Assembly (NCBI GenBank): GCA_910578105.1
Contig: CAJTPD010000004.1
Span: 166,854 to 230,853, forward strand
From: an uncultured Odoribacter sp.
GTDB lineage: Bacteria > Bacteroidota > Bacteroidia > Bacteroidales > Marinifilaceae
Direction of reading: 5' to 3'
DNA length: 64,000 nucleotides
The notes below the pieces were generated by a model, which saw nothing but the letters and a program-made list of their open reading frames with translations, was not told the DNA's origin and ran no database searches. Positions 15,913 to 24,235 of the stretch are shown here, piece after piece. Position numbers and translations under genes: made by a program. How positions within the stretch are numbered: position 1 is the first letter of the stretch; each line of letters starts with the position of its first letter.

Positions 15913-16986
15913 TTATTCTTTCACTGTTCCGTTGATAGTGAGAATTGTTTCCGGATTTTTAGGGTCGTTGGTGATGATGGTGACTGTTTTGTACTGGCGG
16001 CCTGATTTTCCGGCAGAATCAAAAGTTGCCCGGATTACCGTTTTTTCACCCGGTTCCAGGGTTTTATTCCCCAAGGTTACTGCAGTACAGCCGCAACTGG
16101 CTTTTGTCTTACGGATATAAAGCGGATTTTTGCCAGTATTGGTCAGTGTAAAATCACAGTTGGCTTTTTCTCCTTTTTTTATTTCTCCGAAATTGAATTC
16201 CTTTTTTTCAAAAGAAGCAACGGGAGCATTGGCCAGTTCTTTCTTGCTTAGTTTACTGAAATCTTCCAGTAAGGTGGCAGTTATTGTGAGTCGGTCTGCA
16301 TAATTTCTGGCGTTGTTGATGGAAAAAACCAAAGATTCGTAGCTATAACCGTAGTCATTTTTCATTGCGGCGTTGTATTGGATAACAAGGGCACCTTTCT
16401 GACCGGGCTCTACTTTAGAAGGAATAAAAGTGGCTTCGATGTGTGAAGGTTTGTATTGGATACCCAGTTTGACTGGTTCCGGGCGGCTGTTGATGAAATA
16501 AACGGTGTCGCATACAGTCTGCCAGGTGTAAATATTATTTAATCCGATGTGGCTGCTTTTGAATTTCAGGCCGTCTATTTTTTGTTTATAAAGCAGCTCA
16601 GGTTGCTCCGGATTGTCAATGACATGACCGGTGATACTCAATTCTAACCGTTTGTTTTTAGCATTGGAGAATACTATAATTTTATAATTGAATTTTTCCT
16701 GAACCAGATTGGCAGAGGTAAAAGTAATCCGGATTTCAGCACTTTTTCCGGGAGGGATGGGGGCCCGGTCCCAATCTGCTTTGAATTGAGAGGCCATAGG
16801 AGTTACGCGGGTGATGATGACGGGTTGATTGCCTGTGTTTTTTATCTTGTAACTTTCCGTTCTGGCTTGTGTATCGGCTTTTATTTGTTTTAAATCTAAT
16901 ACCGGATTTTTTATTTCCAGATTTCCTTGAGCAAAGAGGAGGGAACAATGGAATAGAATAACGGATAGGATGAAAACAGATTTCAT
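15913..16986 (-). CDS. Secreted DUF1573 protein (CGCT in last repeat)
   Basis: A 357-aa protein with an N-terminal signal peptide (MKSVFILSVILFHCSLLFAQ), so exported. The rest is beta-rich and made of about three immunoglobulin-like repeats with the pattern IKNTGNQPVIITRV, typical of DUF1573/ASPM-SPD-2-Hydin-like folds. Only the C-terminal repeat carries the DUF1573 SCGCT motif (Cys298 and Cys300). Function unknown. It lies 12 nt downstream of a paralogue on the same strand. The C-terminal tail TVTIITNDPKNPETILTINGTV is family-typical. Confidence 0.85.
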   Translation of the reverse strand: MKSVFILSVILFHCSLLFAQGNLEIKNPVLDLKQIKADTQARTESYKIKNTGNQPVIITRVTPMASQFKADWDRAPIPPGKSAEIRITFTSANLVQEKFNYKIIVFSNAKNKRLELSITGHVIDNPEQPELLYKQKIDGLKFKSSHIGLNNIYTWQTVCDTVYFINSRPEPVKLGIQYKPSHIEATFIPSKVEPGQKGALVIQYNAAMKNDYGYSYESLVFSINNARNYADRLTITATLLEDFSKLSKKELANAPVASFEKKEFNFGEIKKGEKANCDFTLTNTGKNPLYIRKTKASCGCTAVTLGNKTLEPGEKTVIRATFDSAGKSGRQYKTVTIITNDPKNPETILTINGTVKE

Positions 16987-16998
16987 AGTATGTTGTTT

Positions 16999-18057
16999 TT
17001 ATTTGCTGGTATTGACCACTAATTTGTAGTTGATGACGGAATGTTGCGGGTCGTTGGTTGTCAATTGAATGATTTTAGTGGTTTTGGGAACATTTTGGGT
17101 TTTATATGTCACTGTGGCTTTTACCTTCTTTCCTGGTTTTATGGTGGTTTTAGGTAAAGTGATTGAGGTTTCCGGATCAGATGCTTTTATTTTCCGGATA
17201 ATTAATTCTGATTTACCGGAATTTTGGATGTAAAATTCATGTGTATGCGTGCTGTTTTTTGCAATGTTTTCCAGGTTAGCTTCTGTTTCTGATAGCGCAA
17301 TTACCGGGGCTTTTTCGAAATTTCCCTGATAAGAAGAGAAATCCTCACTGATATTGGCGGTTACGTTCAGGGTTCCCTTTTCCTGGTTATTAACCAGTAT
17401 GTCGATGTGGTCGGTAATAAATCCCCAGTCATTTTTTTTAGCGGCGTCATATTTAATCACTATACTTTTGATTTCTCCTTTTTTCAGAGGAGAAGGAGGT
17501 ACAGTGACATTTATTGCCGGGGAGGAAGAGGTAGCAGTGATTGTAGCAGGTTGTTCCCCTGTATTAACGATGGCCAGTTTACGTTCTGGTTGCTGGGAGT
17601 CTTTAATATTTCCCAAGTTTAGGTTGTTATTGAAAATTTTAATTGTTCCGACCTGATATTTGTACTTGTCGTATGGACCAACCGGTTTACGACTGACATT
17701 TCCCCGGATGGTCAGGGACACCACTGAGTTGGAGGCATTTGAATTGACAGTGATGCTTTTGGTAAATGAACCTGGCCGGTTGCGGGGGTCGAAAGATACT
17801 TTAATATTACCGGATTCGCCCGGTGCTATGGGCTGGCGGTTCCATTCCGGAGTGGTACAGCCGCAGCCTGCCCTGACATTGGTCAGGATTAAAGGTGTAT
17901 TTCCTGTGTTCTTGAAATTAAAAACATGAATAGCCTTACCGCCGGCTTCACTGATGGTGCCGAAGTTAAAGGAAGTTTCCTGAAATTCAATTTTAGCTTT
18001 TTGGCCGAATACCAGACAGGGTATAAAGACCGCGAACAGAAGAATTAATCTTTTCAT
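16999..18057 (-). CDS. Secreted DUF1573 protein (CGCT in first repeat)
   Basis: A 352-aa exported protein (signal MKRLILLFAVFIPCLVFGQ) with the same three-repeat layout as its downstream neighbour. Here the GCGCTTPEW motif sits in the N-terminal repeat (Cys65 and Cys67); the last repeat has lost it and has KIKASDPET instead. The two genes are 12 nt apart and clearly arose by duplication with complementary loss of the Cys motif. Surface or periplasmic location is inferred; the biochemical role is unknown. A -7 box at 18131-18138 lies about 75 bp upstream. Confidence 0.85.
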   Translation of the reverse strand: MKRLILLFAVFIPCLVFGQKAKIEFQETSFNFGTISEAGGKAIHVFNFKNTGNTPLILTNVRAGCGCTTPEWNRQPIAPGESGNIKVSFDPRNRPGSFTKSITVNSNASNSVVSLTIRGNVSRKPVGPYDKYKYQVGTIKIFNNNLNLGNIKDSQQPERKLAIVNTGEQPATITATSSSPAINVTVPPSPLKKGEIKSIVIKYDAAKKNDWGFITDHIDILVNNQEKGTLNVTANISEDFSSYQGNFEKAPVIALSETEANLENIAKNSTHTHEFYIQNSGKSELIIRKIKASDPETSITLPKTTIKPGKKVKATVTYKTQNVPKTTKIIQLTTNDPQHSVINYKLVVNTSK

Positions 18058-18130
18058 TTTTTTATTATTATATCATTATTGTTATACACACAAACAGACT
18101 GCCGAAAAAGGTGTCTATTATTAAAACTTA

Positions 18131-18138
18131 CAAATGTA
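18131..18138 (-). promoter_or_regulatory. -7 box for the DUF1573 pair
   Basis: CAAATGTA on the plus strand reads TACATTTG on the minus strand, an exact TAnnTTTG match about 75 bp before the first DUF1573 gene. No clear -33 partner. Confidence 0.45.
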
Positions 18139-18270
18139 AAAAAGAATTTTTTGATTTATGTTTTATTGATTTGTTAAAATTAAAAATATGATTGTGCCCC
18201 TGAAAAGTAGTTTGTTTTATTTAGATATTTTCTTTTCATTTTTGTTTGCCGGAATTTGTACTGTTATATT

Positions 18271-18301
18271 TTTGGTAACTATTAAAAAGTATATATCTTT
18301 G
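18271..18301 (+). promoter_or_regulatory. Promoter facing the small helical gene
   Basis: TTTG (18271-18274) and TATCTTTG (18294-18301) with a 19-bp spacer form a near-ideal Bacteroidota promoter. It implies a leader of about 200 nt before the ORF at 18515. The rest of the 18058-18514 gap is A+T-rich and shows no other gene; the leader itself shows no recognisable riboswitch. Confidence 0.7.
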
Positions 18302-18514
18302 TGATTAAACATGAGGGGATTTTCATTTATTAAAAACGGACGTTTTTTTGTTTACTTATTCTTTTGGAAATCAGTCATTCTTTCTTTTTATAAACTATTG
18401 TTGTTTAGTCTTTTAGGAAATCTGCATATCTTATTCCTATTTGTTTTATAGAGTTGAGGAAAAAAACTGGAAGCTTTGTGTAGGATAGAGCAGGAAGAAG
18501 TAAAGATAGAGGAG

Positions 18515-18787
18515 ATGGATGTGCTGTTGGCTTTGCTGGATGCCTATGAGGTGACACGGGATGAGGGGATGTTGCAGGAGGTGTTGGATGTTGTGAGTGG
18601 ACATTGGAATGACCTGACATCCTCACCGGAGGCGGTGAAGTTGCTGGCGTATTGTTATTATTATGTAGAGGAGGAAGAATGTATGGAGAGGGCTTGGAAG
18701 ATGGTAGAAGAACTGAAGGAAAAGGGAATGGAGGGAGAGAAAGTGGCGGAGGCGGAAACCATATTGCGGGAAATGATGAATGAATGA
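18515..18787 (+). CDS. Small acidic helical (TPR-like) protein
   Basis: A 90-aa acidic protein, predicted all-helical, with two helix-turn-helix pairs resembling a degenerate TPR unit (LLALLDAYEVTRDEGMLQEV, then KLLAYCYYYVEEEECMERAW). No signal peptide or catalytic motif is seen. The ATG at 18515 is the first ATG; a TTG at 18476 would add 13 residues (CRIEQEEVKIEE after the start). It has its own strong promoter about 200 bp upstream and a UUCG-looped hairpin about 35 nt after the stop. I do not recognise the family; it may be a lineage-specific scaffold or chaperone-like protein. Confidence 0.55.
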   Translation: MDVLLALLDAYEVTRDEGMLQEVLDVVSGHWNDLTSSPEAVKLLAYCYYYVEEEECMERAWKMVEELKEKGMEGEKVAEAETILREMMNE

Positions 18788-18823
18788 AAATAAGCCTTGA
18801 AGTTCTACGGGAGATTTTTGGTG

Positions 18824-18837
18824 GCCCCTTCGGGGGC
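18824..18837 (+). terminator. UUCG-tetraloop hairpin after the small gene
   Basis: GCCCC-TTCG-GGGGC forms a compact 5-bp stem with a stable c(UUCG)g tetraloop 36 nt after the stop at 18787. No T-run follows directly, so termination is possible but not certain. Confidence 0.45.
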
Positions 18838-18901
18838 GGAATTGGTGTGTCCTTTGAGTTTTATAAATATGTGGTTTCTGAAATAATTAATTGGGCCTTC
18901 T

Positions 18902-18932
18902 TTTGCAAATTCGGGAGAAATCAGTATCTTTG
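18902..18932 (+). promoter_or_regulatory. rpsO promoter
   Basis: TTTG (18902-18905), a 19-bp spacer and TATCTTTG (18925-18932), with the rpsO ATG 42 bp downstream. Both elements and spacing match the Bacteroidota consensus. Confidence 0.75.
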
Positions 18933-18974
18933 CGGCGTTTAAACGATATTATTCAATTTAAAGAATTAGAAATC

Positions 18975-19244
18975 ATGTATTTATCAGCAGAAAAAAAACA
19001 AGAACTTTTTTCTCAGTACGGAAAGTCTAATAAAGACACTGGTTCTGCGGAATCTCAGATTGCTTTATTTTCCTACCGTATTAGTCATTTAACAGAGCAC
19101 CTGAAAAAGAATCACAAAGATTTTGGTACACAGAAAGCTCTGATTAAATTAGTTGGAAAACGCCGCTCATTGCTGGACTATCTGAAAGACCGCGACATTG
19201 AAAGATATCGTGCGATTATCAAAGCATTGAATATACGTAAATAA
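18975..19244 (+). CDS. rpsO: 30S ribosomal protein S15
   Basis: Primary 16S rRNA-binding protein of the small subunit platform; 89 aa, the normal length. The sequence shows GSAESQIALFSYRI, LTEHLKKNHKDF and the C-terminal GKRRSLLDYLKDRDIERYRAII segment, all conserved rRNA-contacting helices. The start at 18975 gives the native MYLSAEKKQEL N-terminus; the in-frame extension upstream runs through the promoter and is not coding. pnp follows after a terminator, the common rpsO-pnp order. Confidence 0.98.
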   Translation: MYLSAEKKQELFSQYGKSNKDTGSAESQIALFSYRISHLTEHLKKNHKDFGTQKALIKLVGKRRSLLDYLKDRDIERYRAIIKALNIRK

Positions 19245-19256
19245 TACGTTTTCCAT

Positions 19257-19284
19257 AAGCCCGGCTTCAACCGGGCTTGTTTTT
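19257..19284 (+). terminator. rpsO terminator
   Basis: AAGCCCGG and CCGGGCTT pair around CTTCAA, followed by GTTTTT. The stem starts 12 nt after the rpsO stop. Some read-through into pnp is possible. Confidence 0.85.
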
Positions 19285-19347
19285 ATCCTCCCTCCTCCCT
19301 CCAAAAAAAGAATTCCGTTAAAAATTTATTTTAACCGTTAAGTTGTT

Positions 19348-21609
19348 ATGAACGTTATTGAAAAGAACATTACTCTGGCTGACGGAAGAGTAATTACATT
19401 GGAAACCGGTAAATTGGCAAAGCAGGCTGATGGAGCCGTGATGGTGAAAATGGGCAATACAATGTTGCTTGCGACAGTGGTTTCGGCACAGGAAGCCGGC
19501 CCTGATGTGGATTTTATGCCATTGTCTGTAGATTACAAAGAAAAATTTGCTTCTGTCGGCCGTTTTCCCGGAGGATTTACACGGAGAGAAGGAAAAGCAT
19601 CCGATTATGAAATTCTGGTTGCCCGTTTGGTTGACCGTGCTTTGCGTCCTTTGTTTCCTGATGATTATCATGCGGAGACTTTTGTACAGGTTACGTTGTA
19701 TTCGGCAGATGAGGAGTCTATGCCGGATGCATTGGCAGGATTGGCTGCTTCTGCTGCTATTGCTGTCAGTGATGTTCCCTTCCACGGGCCGATTTCAGAA
19801 GTGCGTGTGGCCCGTATAAATGGTGAATTTGTTATAAATCCTACGGCTTCTGCATTAAAGCAGGCTGATTTGGATATTATGGTAGGAGCTACCTACGAAA
19901 ATATTATGATGGTGGAAGGCGAAATGAATGAAGTATCTGAAAAAGAGATGCTGGATGCCATTAAATTTGCACATGCAGCCATTAAAGAACAGTGTTTGGT
20001 TCAGAATGAGCTGGCTGCTGCTGTCGGGAAGGCAAAGCGTACTTATTGTCACGAAGTAAATGATGAAGAATTGCGTAAAGACATTTGGGATAAATGTTAC
20101 CAGAAAGCTTATGATGTAGCTCGTCAGTGTAATGCCAATAAACATTTGCGTGGTGAATTGCTGGACAATGTGCGTGCTGAATATTTGGCAACTTTGAGTG
20201 AAGAAGATCAGGTGACCAAGAAAGTGCTGGTGGGCCGTTATTACCATGATGTAGAAAAAGAGGCAATGCGCCGGATGATTCTGGATGAAGGTGTACGGTT
20301 GGATGGGCGTACTACGGAACAAATCCGTCCGATTTGGTGTGAAGTGGGTTATCTGCCCGGACCTCACGGTTCCTCTATTTTTACCCGTGGAGAAACTCAG
20401 TCTTTGTCAACGGTGACTTTGGGGACCAAACTGGATGAGAAAATCATAGATGAGGCTACTGTTCAGGGTAAAGAAAGATTTTTGTTACACTATAACTTTC
20501 CGCCGTTCTCAACGGGTGAGGCAAAAGCTTCCCGTGGTGTAGGACGCCGTGAAATCGGTCACGGAAACCTGGCTTTCCGGGCATTGAAACCGATGATTCC
20601 GGCTGATTTTCCGTATACGGTGCGTGTCGTTTCTGATATTCTGGAGTCCAATGGTTCTTCTTCGATGGCTACTGTATGTGCCGGAACCCTGGCGTTGATG
20701 GATGCCGGTGTACCCATGAAAAAACCGGTTACCGGTATCGCAATGGGTTTGATTACGGATAAGGGATGTGCTAAGTATGCTGTTCTCTCGGATATTCTGG
20801 GAGATGAAGACCATTTAGGAGATATGGATTTTAAAGTGACCGGAACCCGTGATGGTATCACTGCTACTCAGATGGATATTAAAGTGGACGGTTTGTCATA
20901 CGAAATTATGGAACAGGCACTGGAACAGGCCAAACGGGGACGTATGCATATCATGGATATTATTACTGAAACCATGCCGGCTCCGCGTGAAGACCTGAAA
21001 CCGCATGCTCCGAGGATTGTAACTGTTATTGTTGATAAAGACCAGATTGGTGCTTTGATTGGTCCCGGTGGTAAAATTATTCAGGATATGCAGGAAAAAT
21101 CAGGAGCTACTATCAATATTGAGGAAGTGGACAATAAAGGTATTGTAGATGTTTCTGCAACGAATAAAGAGTCTATCGATAAAGCACTTGCACGTATTCG
21201 GGCTATTGTTGCCAAACCGGAGGAAGGAGCAGTATATGATGGTGTTGTGAAATCTATCATGCCATTTGGTGCTTTTGTTGAGATTATGCCGGGCAAGGAC
21301 GGATTGCTGCATGTTTCGGAAATCGACTATAAACGTATTGAAAAAGTAGAAGATGTATTGAAAGAAGGGGAGCATATTCAAGTGAAATTGCTGGAAATTG
21401 ATCCGAAAACCGGAAAATTGCGTTTGTCTCACAAAGCATTATTGCCAAAGCCGGAAGGCTGGACAGAACGTCCAGAGCGTCCGCGTGGAGAACGTCCGGA
21501 ACGCGGTGAAAGACGTGAACGCGGCGACCGTGGCGGTGAAAGACGCGAGCGTGGTGAAAGACGTGAACGTCCTGAAAGAACTGAAGAAAATCAGGGTAAC
21601 GAGGAATAA
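19348..21609 (+). CDS. pnp: Polyribonucleotide nucleotidyltransferase (PNPase)
   Basis: 3'-to-5' phosphorolytic exoribonuclease of RNA decay; 753 aa. Two RNase PH-like domains (first with RFPGGFTRREGK and DRALRPLF, second with RGETQSL, GVGRREIGHGNLA and DILGDEDHLGDMDFKVTGT in pieces), a KH domain (IGALIGPGGKIIQDMQ, about 570-610) and an S1 domain (VKSIMPFGAFVEIMPGKDGLLHVSE in pieces, about 635-700) are all present. The end is an Arg/Glu-rich repeat tail (residues about 705-753, ERGERRERG-like), which could bind RNA or RNase partners. It lies after rpsO and before a strong terminator. Confidence 0.97.
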   Translation: MNVIEKNITLADGRVITLETGKLAKQADGAVMVKMGNTMLLATVVSAQEAGPDVDFMPLSVDYKEKFASVGRFPGGFTRREGKASDYEILVARLVDRALRPLFPDDYHAETFVQVTLYSADEESMPDALAGLAASAAIAVSDVPFHGPISEVRVARINGEFVINPTASALKQADLDIMVGATYENIMMVEGEMNEVSEKEMLDAIKFAHAAIKEQCLVQNELAAAVGKAKRTYCHEVNDEELRKDIWDKCYQKAYDVARQCNANKHLRGELLDNVRAEYLATLSEEDQVTKKVLVGRYYHDVEKEAMRRMILDEGVRLDGRTTEQIRPIWCEVGYLPGPHGSSIFTRGETQSLSTVTLGTKLDEKIIDEATVQGKERFLLHYNFPPFSTGEAKASRGVGRREIGHGNLAFRALKPMIPADFPYTVRVVSDILESNGSSSMATVCAGTLALMDAGVPMKKPVTGIAMGLITDKGCAKYAVLSDILGDEDHLGDMDFKVTGTRDGITATQMDIKVDGLSYEIMEQALEQAKRGRMHIMDIITETMPAPREDLKPHAPRIVTVIVDKDQIGALIGPGGKIIQDMQEKSGATINIEEVDNKGIVDVSATNKESIDKALARIRAIVAKPEEGAVYDGVVKSIMPFGAFVEIMPGKDGLLHVSEIDYKRIEKVEDVLKEGEHIQVKLLEIDPKTGKLRLSHKALLPKPEGWTERPERPRGERPERGERRERGDRGGERRERGERRERPERTEENQGNEE

Positions 21610-21647
21610 TGGAAGTTCCTTTTCTGTATTGACAGCAGATTTATAGA

Positions 21648-21692
21648 AAATGCTCATCTGGTGAAATCAATGATTTTGACAGATGAGCATTT
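21648..21692 (+). terminator. pnp terminator
   Basis: A 13-bp perfect stem (21648-21660 with 21680-21692) carries a 19-nt loop containing a short nested AAATC/GATTT helix, and is followed by CTTTT. It lies 38 nt after the pnp stop. Confidence 0.8.
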
Positions 21693-21760
21693 CTTTTAGA
21701 ATGAATCCGGAGATTCCCAGTTTAGCAGAACAGAAATTTCTGGTAAAAGTTTTTTTAAGA

Positions 21761-22849
21761 TTACAGTATACTATGATTTAATAATTGTCTTGCAATTTTA
21801 TCAAGGGCTTTCTGCGGACCGGTATAGTGTTGGGTTGTGTGGACGTGCAACAAGGTTTCTTTGGCTGCCAGAGCAGCAGCGGGAGAAGAAGACTCCAGTT
21901 CGTAAAATGGTCCCATGATACTTCCGTCTTCCAGCGGACCGTCATTGTAAGCGTTCATAACATCTCCCCTGAAAGGTTCCTGCTGATATTCCCACATGGC
22001 ATTTACATAGATGCCGGGATGTTTCGGAATACTGAATTTTACAATTGTAAGAATATGATTTATAGCATCATAAGCACCAGCTATGGGCACGACCATTTCA
22101 GGAGGAATACCGATTTTGCCCCGTTTTTTTCCGTCCGCTTTGAACAGTAAAATTTCCCCGGTGTCTTGTAGCCGTTCATTTCCGATTTTTCCGAAATAAG
22201 AATCGTTGACCTTTGATTGGTGTGAGGATAGATAGGGGATGATGATGGTATTATTTTCGGAAGGAGTAAACTGGCCTAAAATCCAGATAGAGGGTAGACC
22301 GGTTTCTTGGGTCCATGCGAAATTTCCGGTGTTGGTCAGCCGGTTTTCTGTACGGAAACTGATACAATGTACATCTTCGGGCAGGTTGGCCGGATTTTCT
22401 TCCAGGATTACTTCACGTTCCAGGAGGCAGGAGAGGAGTGTGCCGGAACAGTTTTCCAATGTGGTTTCTTTCCGGAAAGAGGCTGTTGTCCGGGTTTGTC
22501 CGGTCAGTTGCCAGGATTCAGTATCAATGATTGCCGGAGTTTGCCATTCTTTGAAAGTAAAAGTGGTCCCTTTTTTAAAGAATAGCGAAAATTGACCGCC
22601 TTCCGGCCCTAACCAGAAACGGTCTTCACCTCCCCAATTATTGCAATGGGGGAGGTGTTGTCCGGAAGCAATCAAATCATAGTTCAGCCATCCAAAACTG
22701 TATCCCTGTTCTCCGTTGGCTGTACTGGTGAGTACCCTCCCTTGTAAATCCGGTGTCAGTAACACTTTCTGTTGCCCGTGCTGAAGTTCGATAACATTCA
22801 GGTGATTCCGGAGAAATTCTTTGTCGTATTTGTAAGTTTTTGTTGTCAT
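21761..22849 (-). CDS. DUF6786-like protein in the fucose operon
   Basis: A 362-aa cytoplasmic protein (no signal peptide) rich in beta strands, with HCNNWGGEDRFWLGPEGGQFSLFF-type motifs (residues about 68-92, containing GGEDRFW). The fold looks like a galactose-mutarotase supersandwich; the conserved Gly-Glu-Asp-Arg and Trp residues could line a sugar pocket. I recall this family as DUF6786, but that name is from memory. It is the last gene of the leftward fuc operon, 38 nt after fucP, so a role in fucose anomer handling (mutarotase) is a reasonable inference, untested. No fucU-type mutarotase is seen here. Confidence 0.7.
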   Translation of the reverse strand: MTTKTYKYDKEFLRNHLNVIELQHGQQKVLLTPDLQGRVLTSTANGEQGYSFGWLNYDLIASGQHLPHCNNWGGEDRFWLGPEGGQFSLFFKKGTTFTFKEWQTPAIIDTESWQLTGQTRTTASFRKETTLENCSGTLLSCLLEREVILEENPANLPEDVHCISFRTENRLTNTGNFAWTQETGLPSIWILGQFTPSENNTIIIPYLSSHQSKVNDSYFGKIGNERLQDTGEILLFKADGKKRGKIGIPPEMVVPIAGAYDAINHILTIVKFSIPKHPGIYVNAMWEYQQEPFRGDVMNAYNDGPLEDGSIMGPFYELESSSPAAALAAKETLLHVHTTQHYTGPQKALDKIARQLLNHSIL

Positions 22850-22887
22850 GGATGAAATATTGAGGGGCTATTTTTAGACTTCACAAT

Positions 22888-24186
22888 TTATTGATGTACG
22901 GAATAGCTCCGGTATCCGTAAATAATGATTACCGAAAAGCACAGCAAAGGCAGAAGAAAGGAGATGTTAACGGCCGGAAGTCCCCAGACTGTCTGACAGT
23001 CTATGATAGCAGCCTGAAGGGGAGGCATCACCGAACCGCCCAGAATAGCCATAATAAGTCCGGCTGCACCGAATTTAGCATCATCTCCTAATCCTTGCAA
23101 TGCAATTCCGTAAATTGTGGGGAACATCAGTGACATGCAGGCCGAAACGCCGACCAGACAATATAATCCCCAAATGTTCTGGAAACCAATAACGCCAAGA
23201 GTTAAAATACCACCGCCAATAGCTAATGTCATTAATAATTTTCCCGGAGAAAAATATTTTAGCAGGAAAGTACAGACAAACCGGCTGACACAGAAAATAG
23301 CCATTGCTGCAATGTTGTATTGCTGGGATAGTACTTCGGCATCCTGCTCTGGCATACCCTGATTGACAAAAATACGGGTGCCGTACTGAATGATGAATGT
23401 CCAACACATAATTTGTACGCCTACATAGAAAAACTGAGCGATGACTCCTTCCCGGTAGCGGGCTATGGAAAAAATTCTTTTTAATGCATGGCCCAGGTGT
23501 AAAGAATGGTCCTGATCTGCATTTTTGGGCATAGGGGTAAACCGTATAATCAGGAACAATACCAGTATAATGAGTCCGACAGTGACGTATGGGGCAATTA
23601 ATACCTGCAGGTCTGCAGCTTTTACTGCTTCAAATTCCTCGGCGGACAATTGGGCGCGTTCGGCCGTACTCAACGGATTTAATTTCGCTTGGATAAAAGT
23701 CATTGCTGTAAACATACCTAGCAAGGAACCGATTGGATTAAATGCTTGTGCCAGATTCAGACGGCGGGTAGCCGTGCTTTCATCTCCCATGGTCAGAATG
23801 TATGGATTAGAACTTGTTTCGAGAAAAGAGAGTCCGCAGGTTAAAATGAAATAAGCAATCAAAAACGGGTAATAAAGCCCGGTCATACTTGCCGGGATAA
23901 AAAGAAGAGCTCCTGCAGCATATAAGGCTAATCCCAGGAGTATGCCTGTTTTATAGGAAAATTTACGGATAAATAAAGCTGCCGGAAAAGCCATGGCAAA
24001 ATATCCTCCATAAAAAGCTAACTGTACCAAGGCTCCGTCGGTGACGCTCATCCGGAAAATCTTGGAAAAAGCTTTTACCATTGGATTTGTGATATCGTTT
24101 GCAAAACCCCAGGCAAAAAATAAGGTGGTAACCAGGATAAAAGGTACCAGGAGCCGACGGGGGATGAGTTGTGATTTGGGTTTCAT
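22888..24186 (-). CDS. fucP: L-fucose:H+ symporter FucP
   Basis: Inner-membrane proton symporter of the major facilitator superfamily importing L-fucose; 432 aa with twelve hydrophobic segments. Family hallmarks are FFAWGFANDITNPMVKAF at the first helix, LETSSNPYILTMGDE, the AQAFNPIGSLLG stretch and QFFYVGVQIMCWTFIIQY. The acidic residues implicated in proton coupling in E. coli FucP appear in equivalent positions (Asp in FANDI, Glu in FLETSSN). It sits 49 nt after fucK. Alternative substrates of FHS-family transporters (glucose, galactose) are less likely given the operon. Confidence 0.93.
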   Translation of the reverse strand: MKPKSQLIPRRLLVPFILVTTLFFAWGFANDITNPMVKAFSKIFRMSVTDGALVQLAFYGGYFAMAFPAALFIRKFSYKTGILLGLALYAAGALLFIPASMTGLYYPFLIAYFILTCGLSFLETSSNPYILTMGDESTATRRLNLAQAFNPIGSLLGMFTAMTFIQAKLNPLSTAERAQLSAEEFEAVKAADLQVLIAPYVTVGLIILVLFLIIRFTPMPKNADQDHSLHLGHALKRIFSIARYREGVIAQFFYVGVQIMCWTFIIQYGTRIFVNQGMPEQDAEVLSQQYNIAAMAIFCVSRFVCTFLLKYFSPGKLLMTLAIGGGILTLGVIGFQNIWGLYCLVGVSACMSLMFPTIYGIALQGLGDDAKFGAAGLIMAILGGSVMPPLQAAIIDCQTVWGLPAVNISFLLPLLCFSVIIIYGYRSYSVHQ

Positions 24187-24235
24187 TTCAGAAAATTTTA
24201 AATTGTATTCTGTATCGGTTAATCAAAATTATATT

